From Hellea sp. (GTDB taxonomy: Bacteria; Pseudomonadota; Alphaproteobacteria; Caulobacterales; Maricaulaceae): a stretch of DNA of 36,877 bases. Shown here in pieces: positions 25,533-33,817 of the stretch; position 1 is the first letter of the stretch, and the number at the start of each line of letters is the position of its first letter. The stretch spans positions 1-36,877 of the forward strand of contig JAHDEZ010000027.1 of the NCBI GenBank assembly GCA_020628425.1, given 5' to 3'. Both the position numbers and the translations under genes were made by a program. The notes under the pieces are model-generated. The model worked only from the letters and a program-made list of their open reading frames with translations, searched no databases and had not been told where the DNA came from.

Positions 25533-28074
25533 TTTGTTTTTCCTCAGTTTGTGAGACGTCATTATCATTGGCTTCGGTCTCAGTGTCTCGGGTCTCGGGC
25601 GCCTCGGTTTCTGTCCCCATTTCGGAACCCTCCAAGGGTACGGGCTTCTCGGCGCCGTCAGAGGCGTCTTTTTCCGCCCGAATTTCGTCAATCATTTCGG
25701 ACATCATGTTCCGGGCCCGGTAGTTGCTCTTATACAGCTCGACACGGGACTGAGAGATTTTCTGGGGGAAGCTGTTATTGGAGTAATCTGCGTCAGCCGT
25801 TTGGTGCTGTCTGTCGAGATCAATTGAGTTCAGGGGTTTCTCAACAATTATAAGTTTGGTGACAAAATCTGGACTGCGTCGCCAGAGTTCGGCCGGCAGC
25901 ATCATTTGCTGTGTGTCACCATCATAGAAATTAAGTGTCAAAGGAAGCGGTGAAATCAATCCGCCAATATTCTCAAAATCAACGAAGTAAAGATAGTTTC
26001 CAGCCTCCAAAGCCCGTTCAAATGCCTTTAGCTGTCGTGCATCAAGACCATCAACAAAGGATTGATAGCTATCCTTATCTTTGGGGGTAACGGTAAACTT
26101 ATCATTCTCGTTATAAAAATCGTTCAGGCTGTCAAATCTATCAATACGAGGAATACGGCCTTCTTCACGGTTGCGTATCTGAGTGATGTTCTCTGGATAA
26201 TCTACAGCGTCATCAGCGCGCTCAATGGGCTTTTCGATATCCGGGTTCTGGGACGAAATCTGGTATTGGCGCACGCCGGTAATGGCAATGTCCACATGGT
26301 CGGTCGAATAGAACCAGCCTTGCCAGAACCAGTCGAGGTCTACGGCAGATGCGTCTTCCATGGTTCTGAAGAAATCAGAAGGTGTCGGACGCTTGAAGCG
26401 CCAGCGTCGCGAATATTCGCGAAAAGCGTAGTCAAATTGCTCGCGTCCCATAACTGTTTCACGCAGCACAATCAGAGCGGCGGCGGGTTTGGCATAGGCG
26501 TTTGGACCAAACTGCAAAATGCTATCTGATTGTGTCATAATCGGCACTTGATTAGAGCTCGTCATATAGCGCGTTATGTCATCCAGCGGGTTTTGCATGT
26601 TCCGACGGATTGGGAAGTTCTCTTCCCACTCATATTCCGCCATATATTCCAGGAATGTGTTGATACCTTCATCCATCCATGTCCATTCCCGCTCATCGGA
26701 GTTGACGGTCATTGGGAAGTAGATATGACCGATTTCGTGAATAATCACGCCTATCAGGCCATATTTAATTCCGCGGGAATAGGTGACCTCACCAGAGGCC
26801 TCATCCACTGATGGACGATAACCGTTAAAGGTGATCATCGGATATTCCATACCACCCCGTTCCCAGGAATTGACTGACTGAGCGACAGGGTAGGGATAGT
26901 TGAAAGCAAAGCGATTATAGACTTCCATAGTGTGAACCACGGAATGGGTCGAATACATAGACCAGATAGGTTCTGCTTCTTTTGGGTAAAAAGACATGGC
27001 GAGCACAACGGGATTGTCTTCGTCATCCTGTTCAAAGGTCATGGCATCCCAGATATATTTGCGGGAGCTTGACCAGGAGAAATCGCGAACGTTTTCCGCC
27101 TTAAACTGCCAGGTTTTGGTGCCGGAAGCTTTGGATTTCTCGTTCTCTTCGGCTTCTTCAGGCGTCACAATAAAAGTGATGTCCTCTTCATTGGCTTGGG
27201 ATAAGCGATTGCGCTGTTTCGCCGTTAGGACATCTCTAGGATTTTGGAGGACGCCGGTTGATGACACAATATGATCAGCGGGGACCGTTAGATTGACCTC
27301 ATAGTCTCCGAATTCGAGTGTAAATTCGCCGCGACCTAGAAATTGCCGGTTTTGCCAGCCTGTATAGTCCGTATAGGCAGCGAGACGCGGAAACCACTGG
27401 GCCATGCCAAAGATATAATTGTCTTCTTCTTCAAAATACTCATAGCCACCACGGCCGCCAATAACTTCTTCGTCAATGATATTGTGTTCCCAATCAATGG
27501 TGAACTCAAAGGTCTCTCCTTGTTCCAGATCCTCTGGAATTTCGATACGCATCATTGTGTCATTGATGGTGTAATCGAGTTTGTCGCCCTGAGATGTTTC
27601 TACAGTTTGGAACTCAAATCCGTATTGACGATCTTCATAGCCTTGGAATCTTTCCAGGGCGGCGAAGCTATAACTGTCGCCGGATCCTGAGCTATCCCGC
27701 CGAGTCCCGACATTGCTCGCTGTTTCACTCATGCGGGCCAAAGACCCGTCTTTGAAACGGTTCTGGTCGAGGGCCAGCCAGAGATAGGTTAACGTATCCG
27801 GTGAGTTATTCGTGTAAGTAATGTCCATGGACGCCGTAATGCGTTGCTCATCTTCATCCAGCTCCGCGTCGATGATGTAATCGACTTTTTGTTGCCAGTA
27901 TAACGGCCCCGGTGCGCCAGACGCGCTCCGATACATATTAGGGCTGGGAAGCGCATCGTCTAACTGTCGAAATTTGGCGGCCTGGTCTTCATCGGTCCCG
28001 ATGGGACTTTGTGCCCAGCCAGGGCTAAAAAGAGCCACAGAAAGAAAAGTCGTGAAGAAAATTGATTTGCGCAT
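25483..28074 (-). CDS. M1 family zinc metallopeptidase, exported
   Basis: A large aminopeptidase-like enzyme of 863 residues with a signal peptide ending near 'GWAQS'. The zinc site HExxH is H446-E-I-G-H450, with the third ligand Glu469 exactly 19 residues after His450 (HExxH-18-E). The exopeptidase motif reads 'GGMEY' in place of GAMEN, as in many bacterial M1 homologues. The N-terminal beta domain precedes it. A long C-terminal extension follows and ends in an acidic Glu/Thr-rich tail (about 805-850). AGGGA precedes the ATG. Role: periplasmic trimming of peptides. Its 3' end overlaps the DUF6702-like gene. Confidence 0.92.
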   Translation of the reverse strand: MRKSIFFTTFLSVALFSPGWAQSPIGTDEDQAAKFRQLDDALPSPNMYRSASGAPGPLYWQQKVDYIIDAELDEDEQRITASMDITYTNNSPDTLTYLWLALDQNRFKDGSLARMSETASNVGTRRDSSGSGDSYSFAALERFQGYEDRQYGFEFQTVETSQGDKLDYTINDTMMRIEIPEDLEQGETFEFTIDWEHNIIDEEVIGGRGGYEYFEEEDNYIFGMAQWFPRLAAYTDYTGWQNRQFLGRGEFTLEFGDYEVNLTVPADHIVSSTGVLQNPRDVLTAKQRNRLSQANEEDITFIVTPEEAEENEKSKASGTKTWQFKAENVRDFSWSSSRKYIWDAMTFEQDDEDNPVVLAMSFYPKEAEPIWSMYSTHSVVHTMEVYNRFAFNYPYPVAQSVNSWERGGMEYPMITFNGYRPSVDEASGEVTYSRGIKYGLIGVIIHEIGHIYFPMTVNSDEREWTWMDEGINTFLEYMAEYEWEENFPIRRNMQNPLDDITRYMTSSNQVPIMTQSDSILQFGPNAYAKPAAALIVLRETVMGREQFDYAFREYSRRWRFKRPTPSDFFRTMEDASAVDLDWFWQGWFYSTDHVDIAITGVRQYQISSQNPDIEKPIERADDAVDYPENITQIRNREEGRIPRIDRFDSLNDFYNENDKFTVTPKDKDSYQSFVDGLDARQLKAFERALEAGNYLYFVDFENIGGLISPLPLTLNFYDGDTQQMMLPAELWRRSPDFVTKLIIVEKPLNSIDLDRQHQTADADYSNNSFPQKISQSRVELYKSNYRARNMMSEMIDEIRAEKDASDGAEKPVPLEGSEMGTETEAPETRDTETEANDNDVSQTEEKQSVYQRTLRRLIQEYGQ

Positions 28075-28122
28075 GCCGGTTGTCCCTTATTTGTTTCTTG
28101 TTACTAAGTTTACCTTGGAGAA

Positions 28123-28143
28123 AAGTTAACTTGAGAGCTCTCA
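28123..28143. other. two abutting perfect palindromes before the M1 gene
   Basis: AAGTTAACTT (28123-28132) and TGAGAGCTCTCA (28132-28143) are perfect palindromes sharing one base. They lie between the GT10 stop and the M1 start; the second overlaps the GT10 stop codon. They could bind a regulator of the M1 gene, or form a weak hairpin at the operon junction. There is no T-run. Confidence 0.3.
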
Positions 28144-29199
28144 GGCGCGAGTTTTCGAGCGATATTTCGCGCGAAAGGCGAAGTCCTTCAGGGCCGAAAT
28201 CGGGTGTCTATGACGGAATGCGTGACGTCCCATTATCGAGGCCGTGTTGCGGGTTTTATCAGCGGCTTCTTGATGACGCTCAGAAACAATTCGGGCCGCC
28301 ATATTCATCAAATTATAGTCTTTCAAAACCAGTTGCCGAGCTTTCTTTATGGCTGGTAGTCGCGCCTCATAGGCTTGGTCCGCAACCGCCTTGCGCATAA
28401 TGTCTATGGACTTGTCCGGCGCGAAAATATCAACGGGAATATAGCTCTCCTCAGGGAAATATTCCGAGATATTGTCCGGCCCGAAGTAAAAAGGCAGGCA
28501 ATAGGCCAGAAAGCTATCGGCGATTTTTTCGGTCCAGTAATGGGGGAAAATATGGTTTTCAACGGCCAGGTGATAACGGTAGTCATTCATGGCTTCTGAT
28601 TTGTCATTTATGGGGCGGATTCCGCGTCCGAACCAGTCAAATTCTTCACCCAGCGTCTCGTCTGCTTTTGCTGTGAAATTATATCTGGCCTTCAGTGTGG
28701 TTGACATTTGCTTGTCGGAGCAAACCGTTGAAATATTACGGTTTTTATTGGGAATGGCCATGGCTGACAAATGATCGAGTGTCACGTAATTATGATCATG
28801 TTCGGCGAGGGGGCGACCATAAAACCAGCGAATAGGTGAGACTTGTAAGATGTGATTTTTGTGTTGGACGGCATCACTGGGTTGTGCGCTTAAAACATGG
28901 CCATATTGCGCCAGAAAGTCCGGCCCGTAAATCTTTATGGCCGAAGGTTCCTGGGTGATTAAAAGCGTGTTCTCAGGGCTGCAGGCCAGGGGCTCAATGC
29001 GGGTAGAGCGTGATGAGCCGTCCGGATACATAAGGTCTTCGTAAACGACCAGCCAATCATAATGGCGCTCATCAGGGTCAAAAGAAAAACGGCAATTCCC
29101 GATTTCGGGTATGCCGCCTTTAAACAAGGCCTGCCAATAGGCAGGGTTTTGCTCCGGACGGATTCGCCCGGAGAACTTGATACGAAGTTTTCGCGCCAC
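28141..29199 (-). CDS. glycosyltransferase family 10 (alpha-1,3-fucosyltransferase-like)
   Basis: A 352-residue cytoplasmic or membrane-peripheral glycosyltransferase. The conserved GT10 donor-binding block is at about 207-256: 'YRYHLAVENH', 'YWTEKIADSFLAYCLPFYFG' and 'YFPEESYIPVD', with Glu214-Asn215 and the TEKI Lys as expected nucleotide-sugar contacts. The C-terminus is basic, which could help it associate with membranes as in other bacterial GT10 enzymes. GT10 enzymes use GDP-fucose, but no fucose-synthesis gene is present here. GTG start two bases after the M28 stop, with no SD of its own, so translation is probably coupled to the peptidase gene. Confidence 0.85.
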   Translation of the reverse strand: MARKLRIKFSGRIRPEQNPAYWQALFKGGIPEIGNCRFSFDPDERHYDWLVVYEDLMYPDGSSRSTRIEPLACSPENTLLITQEPSAIKIYGPDFLAQYGHVLSAQPSDAVQHKNHILQVSPIRWFYGRPLAEHDHNYVTLDHLSAMAIPNKNRNISTVCSDKQMSTTLKARYNFTAKADETLGEEFDWFGRGIRPINDKSEAMNDYRYHLAVENHIFPHYWTEKIADSFLAYCLPFYFGPDNISEYFPEESYIPVDIFAPDKSIDIMRKAVADQAYEARLPAIKKARQLVLKDYNLMNMAARIVSERHQEAADKTRNTASIMGRHAFRHRHPISALKDFAFRAKYRSKTRA

Positions 29200-29201
29200 G
29201 T

Positions 29202-30941
29202 TTATTTTTCGAGCATGGCGTCCCGTAATGGACGGAATTCTCCGCCGTCATACCAGTTTGGCCAATCCTGGCTATTGGCCAGATCATATCCAAGTTGGAA
29301 CAGGATTTCACCGGTCTGCTCAATGCCAGATAAGTCCCAGCTATCGTCATACTCGTCGCTGGGCTTGTGATAACGCTCGCGGCGATATTCAATGTCGAAG
29401 TCTTCGCCGTATTTTTTGCCGTGAACAATGTGATCATTGCCGCTATCGGAGTAAATCATCGGAACGCCTAGTTTCGCAAGACTGATATGGTCGGACCGGT
29501 AGAAATATCCGGCTTCCGGCGTGGGATCAGGCTCAATCCGCATATCGCGTGGCTTTAGAATGTCTGCCAGGCGGTCTTCGAGTTCAGAAGACCCATATCC
29601 AATCACAACCATGTTTTTGGTCTGACCAACGGGCAAGATACCGTCAATATTGATGCCGGCCACTGTCTTATTAAGAGGCACGATGGGGTCAGCGGCGTAA
29701 TAAGCGGAACCCAAAAGGCCAGACTCTTCGGCTGTTACAGCGACAAAAATAGCGGAACGTTCCGGGCGACCTTGTTGAACAAAGGCTTCACCAATCTCTA
29801 AAACAGTTGCCGTGCCGGTCGCATTATCAACGGCACCATTATAAATGCCATCACCTTCCATGTCTTTCATGCCCATATGGTCCCAGTGAGCCATATAAAG
29901 TACATATTCGTCGGGATATTTGGTGCCGGGGACCGCGCCAACCACATTCCGTGATACGGTTTTTTCCACTTTTTGATCGATTTGCGCGTCCAATGTCAGG
30001 CCGTCCATGGGGATAGCTTTGAAACCTTCCTGCTTCGCCTTGATTTTCATGAGATCAAAATCTTGACCGGCTGAAGCCATGAGCGAACGCGCCGTTTCGG
30101 AGCTAATCCAACCTTCGAGCAAGGTTCTGTTTGCGCCGCCATCCGGTCGGTTGAGATCATCTTGAGGGCCTGTCCAGCCGCCCGAAACCACTTCCCAGGG
30201 ATAGCTGGCCGGAGCTTCTTCGTGGATGACAATTGCAGCGGCGGCGCCCTGACGTCCGGCTTCTTCAAACTTATAGGTCCAGCGACCATAATAAGTCATG
30301 GCGTTGCCTTTGAAGAGTTCAGGGTCTTTAGTGGCATATCCGGGATCATTTACAAGCATCACAACTGTTTTGCCTTTAACGTCCAGGCCTTCGTAATCAT
30401 TCCAGCCATATTCGGGGGCCACAACACCGTAGCCCACAAAAACCACATCGCTATTTTTAATGTTTAATGATGGGGCAACACGCTTAGACCAGAAGACAGA
30501 GTTCGTAACGCCTTCAAATATATCGCTTTCCATTACGGGTTCGCCATTCGAACTTATTGTCATAAACGAGGACGGCTGTAATGTTGTCGATGTTAATTCA
30601 ACCGGTTGAAAATATGTACAATCCGAACCCATGGGTTCCAGACCAGCCGCTTTCATTTCGTCGGCAATATATTGACTGGCGGCAATCCCGCCGGGTGTTC
30701 CCGGGGCACGTCCCTCAAATTCATCTGAGGCTAATTTGGCCAGTCGACGTCGAATATCCGCCGCAGAAGAAATGGCTGGTTTTTCAAAGGCTTCATTTGA
30801 AACTGTTTCAGCTGCCTCAATCGAATCCATAGCGCATCCGGTCAAGATACTTTTCGGTGTTTCAGGTTCAGTTTCGGTCCCGCAGCTGGCCAGGCTGGCC
30901 GCTAATGCCATGGTCACGAGGTATTTTACAGAATGATTCAT
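29202..30941 (-). CDS. M28 family zinc peptidase with PA domain, lipoprotein
   Basis: A 579-residue exported metallopeptidase with lipobox 'LASC' (Cys20). A protease-associated (PA) insert is seen at about 150-300 ('DVVFVGYGVVAPEYGW'). The co-catalytic zinc site is His352 ('AHWDHMG'), bridging Asp372 ('AVDNATG'), catalytic Glu405 with Glu406 ('TAEESGLLG'), and later Asp and His in 'NIDGI' and 'YRSDHI'. Predicted as an outer-membrane- or inner-membrane-anchored aminopeptidase. AAGG lies seven bases before the ATG. It is divergent from a second M28 peptidase across 140 bp that must hold both promoters, though no strong match was seen. Confidence 0.92.
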   Translation of the reverse strand: MNHSVKYLVTMALAASLASCGTETEPETPKSILTGCAMDSIEAAETVSNEAFEKPAISSAADIRRRLAKLASDEFEGRAPGTPGGIAASQYIADEMKAAGLEPMGSDCTYFQPVELTSTTLQPSSFMTISSNGEPVMESDIFEGVTNSVFWSKRVAPSLNIKNSDVVFVGYGVVAPEYGWNDYEGLDVKGKTVVMLVNDPGYATKDPELFKGNAMTYYGRWTYKFEEAGRQGAAAAIVIHEEAPASYPWEVVSGGWTGPQDDLNRPDGGANRTLLEGWISSETARSLMASAGQDFDLMKIKAKQEGFKAIPMDGLTLDAQIDQKVEKTVSRNVVGAVPGTKYPDEYVLYMAHWDHMGMKDMEGDGIYNGAVDNATGTATVLEIGEAFVQQGRPERSAIFVAVTAEESGLLGSAYYAADPIVPLNKTVAGINIDGILPVGQTKNMVVIGYGSSELEDRLADILKPRDMRIEPDPTPEAGYFYRSDHISLAKLGVPMIYSDSGNDHIVHGKKYGEDFDIEYRRERYHKPSDEYDDSWDLSGIEQTGEILFQLGYDLANSQDWPNWYDGGEFRPLRDAMLEK

Positions 30942-31081
30942 GTTCCCGCCTTATTAATTTTCGCCACATCATCCATAATATTTTTGAAAAAGGAAGTCAT
31001 TTTCTTCTGGAAACTCCGGTGGCATTGGACAATATGTTCGCAAAACAAATTTACGAAGAATAATTTTCCCAAGGTTTCGCC

Positions 31082-32524
31082 ATGACGTCTTTTTTTAAAA
31101 CTGCCTTACTTGCTTCAACGCTGATTTTCGCAACCTCATGCCAAACGACGATGGGGACAGCCACCAAGGCGGATTATCCGGACAATAAGTATGGGCTGAC
31201 CGATACAGTTGAGCGCATTCAAGCAATGGCGCTTAATGGCAGCTATGGCTATGATATAACGGAATCCCTAACGACAGAGATTGGTCAAAGATTGGCCGGG
31301 AGCCCGGAAGAGGCCAAGGCCCGTGAATGGGCTGTCGAAAAGTTTAAAGCCGTTGGGCTTGAAAATGTCCGAATTGAGGAATTCGTCGTAAAGGGCTGGG
31401 AACGCGGACTTGAAACAGCTGAAATTGTTTCACCGTTTCCCCAAAACCTTGAGATCACTGCACTGGGTGGTTCAGTGGCCACACCGACATCTGGCATTAC
31501 GGCGGACATAGCTTACTTTCCAACATTTGACGACCTGAAGAATGCGCCGGCTGGTGGCCTTGAGGGCAAGATTGTTTTCATCTCAGGCCGAATGGAAAAG
31601 GCCCATGATGGTGCCGGTTACGGCCCAGCTAATCGCAAACGTCAAATGGGCGCGACCGAAGCCGGAAAGCGCGGCGCGTTGGCCGTCGTTATTCGAAGTG
31701 TCGGAACAGACAGCCACCGTTTCCCCCATACGGGCCAGATGCGATATGCCGAGGACGTCAAGCCCATTCCAATTGGAGCCTTGTCCGCGCCTGATGCAGA
31801 TCAACTTGAGCGTATTCTGAAAAGGGGCGAGACCATTCGCTTAAAGCTAACCATGACTCCGCGTTCAACGGGCGATTTGATTTCCGGGAATGTAGTCGGA
31901 GATATTATTGGATCTGAGAAGCCCGAAGAAATTATCTTAATTGGCGGACATCTGGATAGTTGGGACCTGGGAACAGGTGCCGTGGACGATGCGGCAGGCG
32001 TTGGCATTACGCTGGGAGCCGCGCAGATATTGCTGGAAGCAGGTCTCAAGCCCAAACGAACTATTCGTGTTGTTGCGTTCGGATCCGAAGAAGTCGGGCT
32101 TGTTGGGGCGTTCGCTTATGCCGACAAACACAAAGACAATCTAAAAAACCACGTTTTAGCCAGTGAGTCAGATTTTGGTGCAGGCAAGGTCTATGCGCTA
32201 CGCACATCGGTTCAGGGCCCGGCCCGGGCTGAACTCGAAAACATTCAAAAAGCCTTATCCCATTTAGGTGTAGAAATGGAAGACGGCCAAACGTCTGGCG
32301 GTCCGGATATTATTCCACTTTATCGCAGCGGCGTACCGGCCATTCGTTTGCAACAAGATGGTTTTGATTACTTCGATTTACATCATACGCACGACGATAC
32401 GTTTGATAAAATTGAACCCGAAGCTATGGCTCAGAATGTGGCCGCATGGGTCACAATGATCTGGATGGCTTCAGAAGCTGATGTCGATTATCGAGACCCT
32501 TCCGAAAGCTCGGATGATAACTAG
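31082..32524 (+). CDS. M28 family peptidase, carboxypeptidase Q-like
   Basis: A 480-residue exported peptidase resembling plasma glutamate carboxypeptidase/carboxypeptidase Q. The signal peptide ends in 'FATSC', a lipobox-like site with a non-canonical -3 Ala (Cys20), so it may be a lipoprotein. A PA-like insert with 'GKIVFISGRM' and 'GALAVVIRS' lies at about 140-260. The zinc site is His290 ('GGHLDSWDLG'), Asp302 ('AVDDAAG'), Glu336-Glu337 ('GSEEVGLVG'), an Asp in 'SESDFG', and a late His in 'HHTHDDTFD'. It is divergent from the other M28 gene and probably works with it and the M1 enzyme on peptides. Confidence 0.9.
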   Translation: MTSFFKTALLASTLIFATSCQTTMGTATKADYPDNKYGLTDTVERIQAMALNGSYGYDITESLTTEIGQRLAGSPEEAKAREWAVEKFKAVGLENVRIEEFVVKGWERGLETAEIVSPFPQNLEITALGGSVATPTSGITADIAYFPTFDDLKNAPAGGLEGKIVFISGRMEKAHDGAGYGPANRKRQMGATEAGKRGALAVVIRSVGTDSHRFPHTGQMRYAEDVKPIPIGALSAPDADQLERILKRGETIRLKLTMTPRSTGDLISGNVVGDIIGSEKPEEIILIGGHLDSWDLGTGAVDDAAGVGITLGAAQILLEAGLKPKRTIRVVAFGSEEVGLVGAFAYADKHKDNLKNHVLASESDFGAGKVYALRTSVQGPARAELENIQKALSHLGVEMEDGQTSGGPDIIPLYRSGVPAIRLQQDGFDYFDLHHTHDDTFDKIEPEAMAQNVAAWVTMIWMASEADVDYRDPSESSDDN

Positions 32525-32593
32525 AAAAAACCAGAAGTTAGAAACTGTACTTTAGCATTTCATATTCCGTTCATTTCCATTAGTTAATGCACG

Positions 32594-32622
32594 TTGCAAT
32601 GACTCGTCCTATGGGTTATGCA
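32594..32622 (+). promoter_or_regulatory. promoter of the OmpA/H3TH operon with a GANTC in its spacer
   Basis: TTGCAA (32594-32599) and TATGCA (32617-32622) are 17 bases apart. Transcription would begin near 32629, before the very strong GAGGAGG ribosome site at 32643-32649. GACTC at 32601-32605 lies within the spacer, just after the -35, a position where GANTC methylation affects GcrA-dependent promoters in Caulobacter relatives. Methylation control is inference. Confidence 0.45.
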
Positions 32623-32654
32623 TTTTTATTCTAGAAACTTCCGAGGAGGGAATT

Positions 32655-33806
32655 ATGTGGAAGTGGTTTTGGGGAATGATAATCCTCGCAATCATTTCAC
32701 TGTTGGTCGGTATGTTTTTGCACAAAGGCTCAGGCGTGAGTGCAGCAGATATGGGGTCGTCGATCAAAGACGCTCTTTCTGAAAAACATAGTTGGGCGTC
32801 AGTGGATATGGATGGGCACACAGCGAAGTTAAGCGGTGAGGCTCCCAATCAGTCAGCAATGGATAATGCCGTTGCTATCGCCAAGTCAGCCATGGCCGAC
32901 CAGACATCTGAGACCAAGTCGGATTGTCGTAAATGCAAGAGCAAGAAGGAATTTGCTTTTGCGAATAATGCAACAGTAAAACCTGCACCCGTCGTCGAGG
33001 CACCTAAGCCGCCTACAGTTGAAGCTATCAGCCCCTATCGGTTCAAAGCGACCAAGCTTGAAGACGGACGGGTAGACCTTGAGGGGTGGGTTCCAACCAA
33101 TCAAGACCGTCGCCGCGTATATGGTGAGGCTGAAGCTTTGTTCGGTAATCGCTTAAACCTTAAAGAGGTCAAAGTTGCCCCTGGTGCGCCTGACGAAAAC
33201 TGGGATGACGTCATCTCTGTTCACTTGCCTGAACTGGCAGCTCTGGACTCAGGTGTGTTTACTTTAAACGATCGTCAGGCATTGCTTCGCGGAACTGTCG
33301 GCGATGCCGCTATCCGAGAAAATGTCAACGCGACAGCGACAGGACTCAGCGGAATGTTCACAGGCTATAATGGCGCTGCAAACATTACAGTTCCAGATGC
33401 GGTCGCCGTCAATGCCGGAGAAGTCCGGGATGCCGCGCTGTGTCAAAATCTGTTCAATCAGCTGAAGGGTAATTCGAGAATTAACTTCGAATCCGGTAAA
33501 GCTGTTATCCAAGGCTCTCAAAGCCTGGATTTGCTGAACTCTTTAGCTTCTGCGGCTAACCAGTGTAAGGCTTTCCGCATTCGTGTTGAAGGTCACACAG
33601 ATAGCCAAGGCAATGACGAGTATAATCAGTGGCTAAGTGAAGAGCGCGCCAGTGCTGTTCGCGACTATCTGTCGAGAAACGGTGTTGAAATAGATCGTCT
33701 TTCAGCTGTTGGTTTCGGCGAAACAAATCCAATTGCTACAAATGATACGCCTGAAGGCATGGCCGCCAACCGTCGTATCGATTTTGTTGTCACACAATCC
33801 GAATAG
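32655..33806 (+). CDS. inner-membrane-anchored OmpA family protein with BON-like region
   Basis: A 383-residue protein with an N-terminal signal anchor (about 4-22, Lys on the cytoplasmic side, no cleavage site). A BON-like repeat at about 38-78 follows, then a Pro-rich linker and a second beta/alpha repeat around 115-225. The OmpA C-terminal domain occupies about 270-383. The peptidoglycan-binding pair is Asp316 ('GHTDSQG') and Arg331 ('SEERASAV'), 15 residues apart as in E. coli OmpA. It lacks a beta barrel, so it would bind the wall from the inner membrane. SD is very strong. The H3TH gene follows after 11 bases. Confidence 0.88.
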   Translation: MWKWFWGMIILAIISLLVGMFLHKGSGVSAADMGSSIKDALSEKHSWASVDMDGHTAKLSGEAPNQSAMDNAVAIAKSAMADQTSETKSDCRKCKSKKEFAFANNATVKPAPVVEAPKPPTVEAISPYRFKATKLEDGRVDLEGWVPTNQDRRRVYGEAEALFGNRLNLKEVKVAPGAPDENWDDVISVHLPELAALDSGVFTLNDRQALLRGTVGDAAIRENVNATATGLSGMFTGYNGAANITVPDAVAVNAGEVRDAALCQNLFNQLKGNSRINFESGKAVIQGSQSLDLLNSLASAANQCKAFRIRVEGHTDSQGNDEYNQWLSEERASAVRDYLSRNGVEIDRLSAVGFGETNPIATNDTPEGMAANRRIDFVVTQSE

Positions 33807-33817
33807 GGGACTTAATT

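Noticed and set aside
26062-26529. 155-codon plus-strand frame opposite the M1 peptidase
   Set aside because: It is antisense to conserved peptidase sequence, with no SD and no recognisable domain.
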